Shown in pieces: positions 1 through 6,710 of a stretch of 11,300 bases of DNA. Numbering within the stretch: the first letter of the stretch is position 1; every line of letters starts with the position of its first letter. Source of the DNA: Coraliomargarita sp. CAG:312 (GTDB lineage Bacteria > Verrucomicrobiota > Verrucomicrobiia > Opitutales > Intestinicryptomonadaceae); NCBI GenBank assembly GCA_000438015.1, contig FR901592.1:4089-15388 (forward strand). The letters run 5' to 3'. The notes beneath the pieces were generated by a model that did no database searches, was not told where the DNA came from, and saw only the letters and a program-made list of their open reading frames with translations. Both the position numbers and the translations under genes were made by a program.

Positions 1-824
1 TTCGCGCAAGGAAGAAGAAATCCGGAGTTGTTAAAATACAGGTTTGATTCCTCGATATCTTGAGCGCCTCCAGCGCCGAAAGAAAAACCCGCAGCCCAAT
101 GCCCCCAACCAAAACTCAATTTTTTTCCGCCGTCCTTTGTTTTTTCAAAGCGGCATTTATTTACCGAATCCAATTCTTTTGAAAAATCCCGAAATCCGTA
201 CCGCCTTGGAATTTCTGAGCGGGCGGATTGCCAATAAGGCAAAACTGAGTTATCCGAAACCCCGTACTCGCGTATACATTTGCTGGCATTGGTTTTGCCG
301 TTAAAAATTTTCCCCACAACGTCCCCTTGGAAACTAATCCCGAAAAAATAAGCCGAAACAACAAATGGGATGCAGAATGCCGCGCATAAAATCTGGAAAT
401 AAAAATCCGCCTTCCCTTTTAATAATTTCCATACAGCATTCGACACAATAAACGCTAAAAAAATGCCAACGGACGACAAAACAGTAAGTATGAGAAACCT
501 AGTGTTAAAGTTAGAAACAAACAATGTAGGCGCCATGCCCAACACATTAAGCCCAAGCATTAGAAACAGTATTTTCAATTTTGCCAGCTTAAGGAAATCT
601 GCCCACTTCACAATAAGAGCCACAAAAGCAAACGCCGGAATCGGCGAAACAATCAAATAAAAATAAGAAATGTTTCTTACGGAAAAGATATTAAAATAGT
701 CAAGAAACGCAAGACATGTAAAAAGCCCAATCGCAAAAAAAAACGACAACGGCGCGACAAATAAATAAAAGGCAATCTTTGGCAAGTCTCCCACCAATTT
801 TGTCCGATAAATATTGGCAACCAT
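1..824 (-). CDS. Multi-pass membrane protein of unknown function (3' end beyond left edge)
   Basis: I do not recognise this protein. The minus strand is open without a stop from an ATG at 824 to the window edge (274 codons), and an in-frame TAA (834-836) lies just upstream of that ATG. The translation looks like a real membrane protein. Five hydrophobic segments lie at about residues 16-42, 53-74, 84-104, 110-130 and 145-166, separated by short charged loops such as KWADFLKLAK. They are followed by a polar region from about residue 167 that contains a glycine/aromatic-rich stretch (about 235-254, starting KLSFGWGHWAAG). No catalytic motif is evident. The gene is divergent from the lipoprotein gene at 1012. 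No Shine-Dalgarno sequence precedes the ATG, and a TTGACA-type promoter is placed so that the transcript could be nearly leaderless. The short ORFs seen in other frames of this region have no coding character. I am fairly sure the gene is real; its function and full length are unknown. Confidence 0.72.
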   Translation of the reverse strand, partial: MVANIYRTKLVGDLPKIAFYLFVAPLSFFFAIGLFTCLAFLDYFNIFSVRNISYFYLIVSPIPAFAFVALIVKWADFLKLAKLKILFLMLGLNVLGMAPTLFVSNFNTRFLILTVLSSVGIFLAFIVSNAVWKLLKGKADFYFQILCAAFCIPFVVSAYFFGISFQGDVVGKIFNGKTNASKCIREYGVSDNSVLPYWQSARSEIPRRYGFRDFSKELDSVNKCRFEKTKDGGKKLSFGWGHWAAGFSFGAGGAQDIEESNLYFNNSGFLLPCA

Positions 825-830
825 AAAAAT

Positions 831-859
831 AAGTTAAAGCTGCAAAGAAATTTTGTCAA
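831..859 (-). promoter_or_regulatory. Candidate sigma-70-type promoter for the left membrane-protein gene
   Basis: Read on the minus strand, a perfect TTGACA (859-854) is followed after 17 bases by TAACTT (836-831), a weak -10 match. Transcription from it would start at about 824-825, at or next to the ATG of the membrane-protein gene. That would give a leaderless or nearly leaderless mRNA and would agree with the absence of a ribosome binding site. The -35 box and the spacing are observed; promoter function is inferred. Confidence 0.35.
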
Positions 860-900
860 TGCAAAACTCCGCCGAAATTTAATAAGACAAAAAAACATCC

Positions 901-955
901 CCGCCCCTTGCCCGCAGACAACTGCAGCCCCCTCCAAAGTCCATAACAGGGGCGG
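901..955. repeat. 8-bp inverted repeat in the divergent intergenic region
   Basis: CCGCCCCT (901-908) and AGGGGCGG (948-955) are perfect inverted copies separated by 39 bases, lying between the divergently transcribed membrane-protein and lipoprotein genes. The half-sites are GC-rich in otherwise AT-rich intergenic DNA. They could be a split operator or could form a hairpin, but an 8-bp match is also possible by chance. On the plus strand a TTGACC (976-981) lies upstream of the lipoprotein gene, but I see no good -10 box at the right distance. Confidence 0.3.
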
Positions 956-1011
956 CCAGGAAAGCGTCTATTTTCTTGACCTCATAAAACCGCGCGCCAT
1001 CCTTACTCACG

Positions 1012-1608
1012 ATGAAAAAATTTTTTAAGACAGCAATCGCGATATTTTTAATGCTTGGATTGTGCGCGTGTGCCTCGGACGGAGAATCCGAGGCTGAATC
1101 CGAAAGTTCCGATTATATAATCGGCGTAAACGACCCTCACGCCCCTGTTCTTTCCTATTGTTTTTCGAGATATTTGACGGACTCCGAAACTCGTACAATT
1201 GCCGAAGTCTTTACCGGCGAAGAAGTGACTATGGGGCATCTTATAATGCGCACCCAACCAAATAAACGCGCTGGGATGTACTTTTTTTTAATGTTCGGAT
1301 ATGAACCCGACGCAATAGCCCTCGGATGCACATTCGAACTTTCAGTCGACAATAACAAACAACCAAAGCCCCAAACATACACTTTTACAGTTCCGGAAAC
1401 ATACCCGACTTTGAGGGAAGTGAAATTGGGAATAACAGGCAAAGACTGGCCTTCCCCCGACGCCCGCGTAAACGCATGGAAACTTGTCCTAAAAGCTCCT
1501 GACGGCAAAGTATTATTGGAAGAGCAATCGTGGCTCTGGGGGATGAAATACGGCAACCGCAGCCAAAAGAACGCCGACAATCTGCTGAAAGAAATCCCGG
1601 CGAAGTAG
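1012..1608 (+). CDS. Putative lipoprotein of unknown function
   Basis: A 198-residue protein with an N-terminal lipoprotein signal: positive MKKFFK, a hydrophobic core to about residue 17, and a lipobox LCAC at 17-20, so signal peptidase II would be expected to cleave before Cys20. A short acidic Ser/Glu-rich linker (about 22-33) follows, as is common between a lipid anchor and a folded domain. The remaining roughly 160 residues are mixed polar/hydrophobic and match no family I recognise. The mature protein should be anchored in the inner or outer membrane facing the periplasm. It is the first gene of the plus-strand run, 12 bases before the glycosylase gene. No clear Shine-Dalgarno sequence precedes the ATG; the start was chosen because it gives an intact signal peptide. 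The lipoprotein call is solid; the function is unknown. Confidence 0.85.
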   Translation: MKKFFKTAIAIFLMLGLCACASDGESEAESESSDYIIGVNDPHAPVLSYCFSRYLTDSETRTIAEVFTGEEVTMGHLIMRTQPNKRAGMYFFLMFGYEPDAIALGCTFELSVDNNKQPKPQTYTFTVPETYPTLREVKLGITGKDWPSPDARVNAWKLVLKAPDGKVLLEEQSWLWGMKYGNRSQKNADNLLKEIPAK

Positions 1609-1620
1609 GCAAGACAAGAT

Positions 1621-2526
1621 ATGTCAAATCGTCTTTACTCTCCCAAACTATCGGAATACACAAAGATAGAAGGCGCAAGATTCACCGCTAAGGACTTTTG
1701 CGAGACTCTCGACGGCGGGCAAGCATTCAGGTGGCATCGCACAGATCAATTTACCGACGCAACCCCTGAATACTTCGGAGTATTCGGCAATAATTTCGCA
1801 AAATTAAAGCTCGGATCCGACGGGCAAGTATGGGGAGCATTTAGGCTGGACGGCAAAAAAATTTCCGAACACGCCAAAGAGCTTGCCGAATACCTCGATT
1901 GCGGCACGGATTACGAATCCGTTAGAAAACGGCTGAGAGCAACCCGCGACCCCGCAATGCTTCGCGCTTTAGAAATTCATCCAAGCCTGAGGATACTGCG
2001 CCAGAATCCCGCAGAGGCGATTATTTGCTTTATTTGCAGTTCAAGCAAGCGCATCGTGCAAATAAAGCAATGCGTGCAGCTGCTTGCGGAAAACCTCGGC
2101 GAAGAGCTGAGTGAAGGTGTGTTCGCCTTGCCCGGCTTCGATAAAATAGCCGACGCCCCGATAGAAGTTTTGCGCTCATGCAAGCTTGGATTCCGCGCCG
2201 ACTACCTTAAAAAGAGCGCAGAAAAAATTCGGCGCGACAAATTCGATCCCATGAGCCTGCGCGAACTTCCCTATGAAGACGCAAAATCATACCTCACCAG
2301 CCTAAGCGGGATAGGCGATAAAGTGGCGGACTGCATTCTTCTTTTCGGGGCGTCGCGTTTTGAAGCATTCCCTGTCGACACATGGATAAAACAGGCTATG
2401 ACGGAAATTTATTCAACCCCCGCCGACGCAAAAAAAATCCGAGCGTTTGCCGCGGAAAAATTCGGGGATCTTTCCGGATTCGCGCAACAGCTCATATTTG
2501 CGGCAAAGCGCAAGAATCTGATTTAA
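1621..2526 (+). CDS. ogg: OGG1-type 8-oxoguanine DNA glycosylase/AP lyase
   Basis: Base-excision repair enzyme expected to remove 8-oxoguanine paired with cytosine and to nick the abasic site by beta-elimination. The 301-residue protein has the full OGG1 layout. The N-terminal domain carries GGQAFRW (32-38), like the substrate-pocket segment of eukaryotic OGG1. FICSSSKR (137-144) matches the conserved start of the HhH domain region. LGFRADYL (189-196) follows. The helix-hairpin-helix with Gly/Pro-Asp loop spans LSGIGDKVADC (228-238) to PVDTW (251-255). Lys234 is the expected Schiff-base nucleophile and Asp253 the catalytic aspartate, corresponding to human Lys249 and Asp268. No key residue is missing. 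It sits between a lipoprotein gene and fatty-acid genes, probably co-transcribed, with no obvious functional link. No strong ribosome binding site precedes the ATG. This OGG1-like family is scattered among bacteria, most of which rely on MutM instead. Confidence 0.93.
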   Translation: MSNRLYSPKLSEYTKIEGARFTAKDFCETLDGGQAFRWHRTDQFTDATPEYFGVFGNNFAKLKLGSDGQVWGAFRLDGKKISEHAKELAEYLDCGTDYESVRKRLRATRDPAMLRALEIHPSLRILRQNPAEAIICFICSSSKRIVQIKQCVQLLAENLGEELSEGVFALPGFDKIADAPIEVLRSCKLGFRADYLKKSAEKIRRDKFDPMSLRELPYEDAKSYLTSLSGIGDKVADCILLFGASRFEAFPVDTWIKQAMTEIYSTPADAKKIRAFAAEKFGDLSGFAQQLIFAAKRKNLI

Positions 2527-2582
2527 AAAATAATATTGAGAAATCTCCAAAAACGCCCAAATTCTTTATCTTTAGAAATAAT

Positions 2583-3047
2583 ATGGCTCAGGATAATAAG
2601 ATATTTGAACGCCCCCAAATTGAAAGCATAATGCCCCATCAAGAACCCTTTCTATTTATAGACAGGGCAGAGATTTGCGGAGACTCTATAACCGGAACAT
2701 ACACTATTAGGCCCGACGAACCCATCTTAAAAGGGCATTTCAAGGGAAATCCCGTATTTCCGGGAACAATAATGCTTGAAACAATCGGGCAACTTGCAGT
2801 GCTTTATTTGATAGCATCAGACAACCCAGAGCTGAAAGCCAAAGTTGACCAGTCAAAGATATTTTTCACCTCCGCCGACGGCGCGCGCTGCATGAAATTT
2901 TGCCGTCCCGGAGATGTCTTAACGCTTTCGGCAAAAGTGCTGCGCCTGCGCCATCCGCTTGCGATGTTTGAAGGTTCCCTTTTAGTCAACGGACAAAAGG
3001 GGGCGTTCGTTGAAAAAATATGCCTTACATTCGACTACAAAAAATAA
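2583..3047 (+). CDS. fabZ: FabZ-like 3-hydroxyacyl-ACP dehydratase
   Basis: Hotdog-fold dehydratase of 154 residues, close to the usual FabZ length. It is expected to convert 3-hydroxyacyl-ACP to trans-2-enoyl-ACP in cytoplasmic fatty-acid elongation. MPHQEPFLFIDR (17-28) matches the FabZ N-terminal signature. GHFKGNPVFPG (51-61) followed by LETIGQ (65-70) is the active-site region, with expected catalytic His52 and Glu66; canonical FabZ reads GHFPG and EAMAQ there, so this is a slightly divergent member. The frame is open further upstream into the glycosylase gene, but only the ATG at 2583 gives a normal-length protein that starts after that gene's stop. No Shine-Dalgarno sequence is visible. 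The ketoacyl synthase starts 6 bases after the stop, so translation is probably coupled. It may be the main FabZ or a paralogue dedicated to an envelope lipid; the window cannot decide. The family call is strong and the exact symbol is moderate. Confidence 0.85.
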   Translation: MAQDNKIFERPQIESIMPHQEPFLFIDRAEICGDSITGTYTIRPDEPILKGHFKGNPVFPGTIMLETIGQLAVLYLIASDNPELKAKVDQSKIFFTSADGARCMKFCRPGDVLTLSAKVLRLRHPLAMFEGSLLVNGQKGAFVEKICLTFDYKK

Positions 3048-3053
3048 TAGACT

Positions 3054-4322
3054 ATGAACGATAAACACAATGTTGTAATAACCGGGCTCGGATTTATAAC
3101 AAGCATCGGCAACGATAAGGAATCCGTTTCCGACAGCCTTAAGAATTTAAAATGCGGCATTGAATTGTACCCTCCTTTTGAAGATCCGAAAATCCCTGTA
3201 AAATGCGTGGGAACTATAAAAAATTTCGATGTTGAAAGCCCGGATCCCGAAGACTGGAAATATCCGCTGCAATATCAAATACGCCGCGATGTTTTGCGCG
3301 GATTTGCGCCACATTGCCTCTACGCCTACTGCGCGATGAAACAGGCTATTGAAGACGCAAATCTTTCGGAGGAGGAAATTTCAAATCCCATGACCGGAAT
3401 GTACACGGCCTCAGCTGGCTCTACAAGCATGCTATACCACCATATGCAAAGGATGGACAAATATGGAGTCGGGCGCGGATACCCCTTTGCCATAATTTGT
3501 TCAATCGTGGGCACGCTGTCGTTCAATCTTGTATCTGCATTTAAAATAAAGGGCGCAAGCTGCGGATTCGCCTCGGCCTGCGCAAGCAGCTCCCACGCAA
3601 TGGGGTTTGCGTATGATGAAATCGCCCAAGGCAGACAACAGCGGATGTTTGTAGTCGGAGGCGAAGACGGGAATTACAGGACTCTGCTGCCTTTTGCCTC
3701 TATGAGGGCTTTAAGCCACAACGCCGACCCCGCAAACGCATCTCGCCCGTACGACAAAAAGCGCGACGGTTTTGTAGGAACCGGCGGCGGAGTTGTTTTA
3801 ATACTTGAAGACGAAGAAGTCGCAAAGGCTCGCGGAGCTAAGATCTACGCCAGGATGCTGGGATGGGGGCAAGCCAGCGACGGCTATAATGTCGCCATTC
3901 CTCACCCCGAAGGCGACGGAGTGGAATATGCGTCAAAACATGCGCTAAAAAGCGCCGGCATTTCGGCGGAAGATGTGGACTACATAAATTCCCACGCCAC
4001 ATCAACCCCAATGGGCGATATTGCCGAAGCAAAAGGCATCGAAAAAGTTTTCGGCAACAACAAAAAATTACAGATAAGCTCCACAAAAGCTTTGACGGGG
4101 CACGGGCTTTCGCTTGCGGGCGTAATGGAAGCCGCATTCTGCGCACTAGCCATGAAAGAAAATTTCACTCCGGCAAGCGCAAACATCACAGAACTTGACC
4201 CCGCATTTGCAGGGCTAAATATATTGCGCCAAACAAAATTTTCCGCGCCCGACATTGCGCTATCCCTAAGCAGCGGATTTGGAGGTTCCAACACGTCTAT
4301 TGTACTGCAGAAAGTCGACTGA
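3054..4322 (+). CDS. Beta-ketoacyl-ACP synthase (FabB/FabF family)
   Basis: Thiolase-fold condensing enzyme expected to join malonyl-ACP to an acyl chain and extend it by two carbons. At 422 residues it has the usual length and a complete active site: nucleophile Cys176 in SACASSSHA, His314 in NSHATSTP, Lys345 in SSTKALTGH and His350 in the same motif. SRPYDKKRDGF (230-240) and LNI (388-390), with the C-terminal SSGFGGSNTS (406-415), are also typical. From memory the second half resembles E. coli FabB more than FabF. One oddity is that the glycine-rich loop after His350 reads GHGLSLAG where most members have GHxxGAAG. It lies between the FabZ-like gene (6-base gap) and waaA (3-base gap), so it probably serves fatty-acid or envelope-lipid synthesis. 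It could instead be a specialised paralogue; I therefore give no symbol. Confidence 0.9.
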   Translation: MNDKHNVVITGLGFITSIGNDKESVSDSLKNLKCGIELYPPFEDPKIPVKCVGTIKNFDVESPDPEDWKYPLQYQIRRDVLRGFAPHCLYAYCAMKQAIEDANLSEEEISNPMTGMYTASAGSTSMLYHHMQRMDKYGVGRGYPFAIICSIVGTLSFNLVSAFKIKGASCGFASACASSSHAMGFAYDEIAQGRQQRMFVVGGEDGNYRTLLPFASMRALSHNADPANASRPYDKKRDGFVGTGGGVVLILEDEEVAKARGAKIYARMLGWGQASDGYNVAIPHPEGDGVEYASKHALKSAGISAEDVDYINSHATSTPMGDIAEAKGIEKVFGNNKKLQISSTKALTGHGLSLAGVMEAAFCALAMKENFTPASANITELDPAFAGLNILRQTKFSAPDIALSLSSGFGGSNTSIVLQKVD

Positions 4323-4325
4323 TTC

Positions 4326-5603
4326 ATGATTTGGCTTTACCGCTTACTTTTTCTTCCGGCGTTCCTATTGTCTATGCCTTACTACGGAACGCGCATGATT
4401 CGGCGAGGAGGATATGCAAAAGACTTCTCCCACCGCTTCGGGGGGCAGAAAAATTTGCCTCCGCCGGCGGCAGGTAAAAAGAGAGTCTGGATTCAAGCCG
4501 TAAGCGTGGGCGAAGTGGAGGCTATTGCGCCTCTTGTGGATATGCTGTCAAAAGACGCGAATTTTGAAATTGTCATAACGACCACCACAAGCACGGGGTA
4601 TAAAATCCTTCTCGAAAAATACTCTCAAAAATCTTTTTACACCGGAATTTTCCCGATAGATTTTTGGCCGTTTAGCAGCCGCGCCTGGGACAAATTAAAG
4701 CCGGATATTTGCGTGCTAATGGAGGGTGAAATCTGGCCTGAGCACATGCACCAGGCTGTCGCGCGCGGGGCAAAACTCGTGTTGATAAATGCGAGAATGT
4801 CGGATAAGAGCTACGCAAGATATTTAAAGGCGCCTTTTTTTGCGCATCGCCTTTTCCACAAATTTTCTAAAGTCGCCGTTTCAAGCGAATTCGACATGAA
4901 AAGACTTTCCGTTCTGGGAATGCCGACAAGCAGAATGGTTTGTACGGGAAACCTTAAGTTCGACTCCTCTCCGGCTTCACGGCTGGACGATTGCGCAAAA
5001 AAATCCCTGCGCAAGGAACTTGGATTTTCGGAAAATTCGTTTGTTTTGCTCGGATCGTCAACATGGCCTGGAGAGGAGGAAATGCTAATTGAAGCCATGA
5101 AAAAGCTGCGCGAAAAGAAAATCGACTGCAGGCTTCTATTAGTTCCCCGCCATGCGGAACGGCGCGAAAAGATAATCCCTCTCTTGAAGGAAATTCCCCA
5201 TAATGTTCGCAGCCGTTCAAAGCAGGCGCCAGAAGGGACTCTTGTCTACCTCGCCGACACTACGGGAGAACTTAGGACTCTTACGCAAATAGCAGACTTG
5301 GCGTTTATAGGCAAAAGCCTGCCTCCAAATGTTGGAGGGCAGACTCCTATAGATTGCGCTGCGCTTGGGGTTGCAATGGTATATGGCCCAAACATGACAA
5401 ATTTCCGCAGGGTATGCCAAACGCTTGAACGCGAAAATGCGGCTGCAAAAGTCCAGTCGGCAAAAGCGGCAATAGAAGAAATAACGCGCCTTGCACAATC
5501 CCCCGATTCGCGGAACGCCCTTGCAGACTCGGCAAAACAATGGCACTCTTCCAACATCGGCGCAACCGAGAAAGTTTACAATATATTGAAATCAATGGTG
5601 TAG
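4326..5603 (+). CDS. waaA: 3-deoxy-D-manno-octulosonic acid (Kdo) transferase
   Basis: Glycosyltransferase expected to move Kdo from CMP-Kdo to the lipid A precursor at the cytoplasmic face of the inner membrane, the first step of LPS core assembly. The 425-residue length is typical. A hydrophobic N-terminal anchor (about 1-19) is followed by RFGG (37-40) and VWIQAVSVGE (54-63), whose Glu63 corresponds to the catalytic base of the family. Further landmarks are EGEIWPE (133-139), NARMSDKS (155-162), GNLKFD (208-213), GSSTWPGEEE (243-252), PRHAERRE (274-281), DTTGEL (311-316) and the nucleotide-binding region FIGKSLPPNVGGQTPID (327-343). All match WaaA/KdtA in order. It starts 3 bases after the ketoacyl synthase stop and ends 1 base before the next gene, so it is almost certainly in the same operon. 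Whether it adds one or several Kdo residues cannot be read from the sequence. Confidence 0.95.
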   Translation: MIWLYRLLFLPAFLLSMPYYGTRMIRRGGYAKDFSHRFGGQKNLPPPAAGKKRVWIQAVSVGEVEAIAPLVDMLSKDANFEIVITTTTSTGYKILLEKYSQKSFYTGIFPIDFWPFSSRAWDKLKPDICVLMEGEIWPEHMHQAVARGAKLVLINARMSDKSYARYLKAPFFAHRLFHKFSKVAVSSEFDMKRLSVLGMPTSRMVCTGNLKFDSSPASRLDDCAKKSLRKELGFSENSFVLLGSSTWPGEEEMLIEAMKKLREKKIDCRLLLVPRHAERREKIIPLLKEIPHNVRSRSKQAPEGTLVYLADTTGELRTLTQIADLAFIGKSLPPNVGGQTPIDCAALGVAMVYGPNMTNFRRVCQTLERENAAAKVQSAKAAIEEITRLAQSPDSRNALADSAKQWHSSNIGATEKVYNILKSMV

Positions 5604-5604
5604 T

Positions 5605-6141
5605 ATGAGATTGGGAACTCTGGCAATTATCGTGTTGGTGTTTGCCCACGCAACTTTCGGACAGGGTTTCGATTATGCGGCGTTGCTTAATCCTGAAAAT
5701 TTAAAGCAGCTAGACACTACATATTACGCCCGCGGTAAAAGAGTCGCCGACATTGCTTACGACGGAATATCTTTTGAATCCCGCAGAAAAATTTTCAATA
5801 TGAATATTCCGCAAACGCTCGTCATAAAAAACTTGCGGCTGACTGCATACGCAAGGGGAATTGACGACATAGAAATAGAGCGCTTAAAGACAAAAATTCC
5901 GTTTTATATAATAGCCGAAGACGGCTTTCGACTGCGCATAGAGGGCTTGAAACGCGTAATGACGCTCTCTTCAAAATCGGCAAGCCTCAATACAGACAAC
6001 TCCATAACATTAAAAGGCGGCGTAATGTTGAGCATCGACGAAAACAAGCGCTCGCTGGGATATGAAGCCACAATATCAATACAAGACGGCAGGATTCTCC
6101 TGGTTGAAAGCTTGCCCATTACATTCAAGGCAAAATTCTAA
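5605..6141 (+). CDS. Small exported protein of unknown function, possibly LptC/LptA-like
   Basis: A 178-residue protein with a Sec-type signal peptide (MRLG, then a hydrophobic core to about residue 16, likely cleavage after ATFG at 16-19), so periplasmic. The mature part lacks cysteines. It is rich in alternating short strands, especially residues 71-178, for example TLVIKNLRLT, SITLKGGVML and GRILLVESL. I do not recognise a family. The beta-rich region, the N-terminal export signal and the position 1 base after waaA make an LPS-transport-like beta-taco protein (LptC/LptA type) an attractive guess, but that is inference from context only. Translation is probably coupled to waaA; no Shine-Dalgarno sequence is evident. 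It is the last gene of the plus-strand run. I am confident it is a gene and not confident of its role. Confidence 0.8.
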   Translation: MRLGTLAIIVLVFAHATFGQGFDYAALLNPENLKQLDTTYYARGKRVADIAYDGISFESRRKIFNMNIPQTLVIKNLRLTAYARGIDDIEIERLKTKIPFYIIAEDGFRLRIEGLKRVMTLSSKSASLNTDNSITLKGGVMLSIDENKRSLGYEATISIQDGRILLVESLPITFKAKF

Positions 6142-6659
6142 ATGCCATAAAACATTCCCCTTCCGCGGTATTCTTCCCTGTTTCTAAGAACTTGCGCGTG
6201 TTTTTTCAAGCTGCAAACTGCTCTGCAAGCTTGCATATAAAGTTTTATGCAGACCGGCTCGCATCAGCCAATCGGCGCGTTGCCGTCCTATCAGCGCACA
6301 AGATTTCCTGTATCGCAACGGCCATGGCTTGCTGCAGGAAATATATGCCCAAGAAAATAATTTCCTTTAATTGCATTCCAAAGTACATATTTGCTAAATA
6401 GCCTATCTTGAAAGCGAATAAAACAGCCCCAAGAATATTTAACTTGATTTTTGCTTTAAGAAAAACATCCGGCGCAGAAAACATCTTTATAAAAACAATT
6501 TTTCCGATTCGTAGAATTCTCCATAAAAAATGCATTCCGCATAAGCTCCGTTGGCACAAATTTAATGCAGCCCGATTCTCCCCCGAGGCAGAATGCGGCA
6601 ACACTGCAAAATAGAGTAGAGAAAGCGACGAAATCCCTGCCTGCCCGTCTATGCAACGC
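6142..6659. other. Convergent intergenic region without a convincing gene
   Basis: This stretch lies between the ends of the plus-strand operon and the minus-strand pilus/secretion operon. Short open frames occur on both strands, but none has a ribosome binding site, recognisable domain or credible start. The longest is a minus-strand frame of about 138 codons (6245-6661), which would begin with TTG in the T-tract of the gspF-like terminator. Part of it is hydrophobic (about 6300-6480), so a decayed membrane-protein gene is possible but unproven. An imperfect inverted repeat (AAGCTGCA against TGCAAGCTT, about 6208-6232) lacks a T-tract and is not a convincing terminator. I see no terminator for the plus-strand operon and no RNA gene. 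Confidence 0.5.
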
Positions 6660-6689
6660 AAAAAAAAAGCCCGAATCTTGTTCGGGCTT
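6660..6689 (-). terminator. Rho-independent terminator after the pilus/secretion operon
   Basis: On the minus strand a perfect 9-bp stem AAGCCCGAA/TTCGGGCTT (6689-6681 and 6675-6667) with a 5-base loop is followed by an uninterrupted run of T residues (9 Ts, 6668-6660, the first two also forming the end of the stem). It starts 21 bases after the stop of the gspF-like gene. The same hairpin read on the plus strand is followed only by a broken T-rich stretch, so bidirectional use is possible but weaker. Confidence 0.92.
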
Positions 6690-6710
6690 GAAATTTTCCT
6701 TTACGCGAAA

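Noticed and set aside
44..660. Plus-strand ORFs at 44-304 and 463-660
   Set aside because: They are antisense to the continuous membrane-protein frame, rich in Asn/Lys/Pro from antisense composition, and lack starts or motifs.
677..937. 86-codon minus-strand ORF upstream of and overlapping the left membrane gene
   Set aside because: It is out of frame with the much longer 1-824 membrane frame, spans the likely promoter of that gene, and has no ribosome binding site or domain.
2382..2582. Upstream extension of the FabZ-like frame into the glycosylase gene
   Set aside because: The extension overlaps the conserved end of the glycosylase and would add 67 non-homologous residues; the ATG at 2583 gives the normal family length.
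6208..6232. Imperfect hairpin as terminator of the plus-strand operon
   Set aside because: The stem has a bulge, the loop side is short of GC pairing, and no T-tract follows on the plus strand.
6245..6661. 138-codon minus-strand ORF with hydrophobic stretch
   Set aside because: Its only start is a TTG inside the terminator T-tract of the upstream operon, and no ribosome binding site or family is seen; kept only as a possible remnant.
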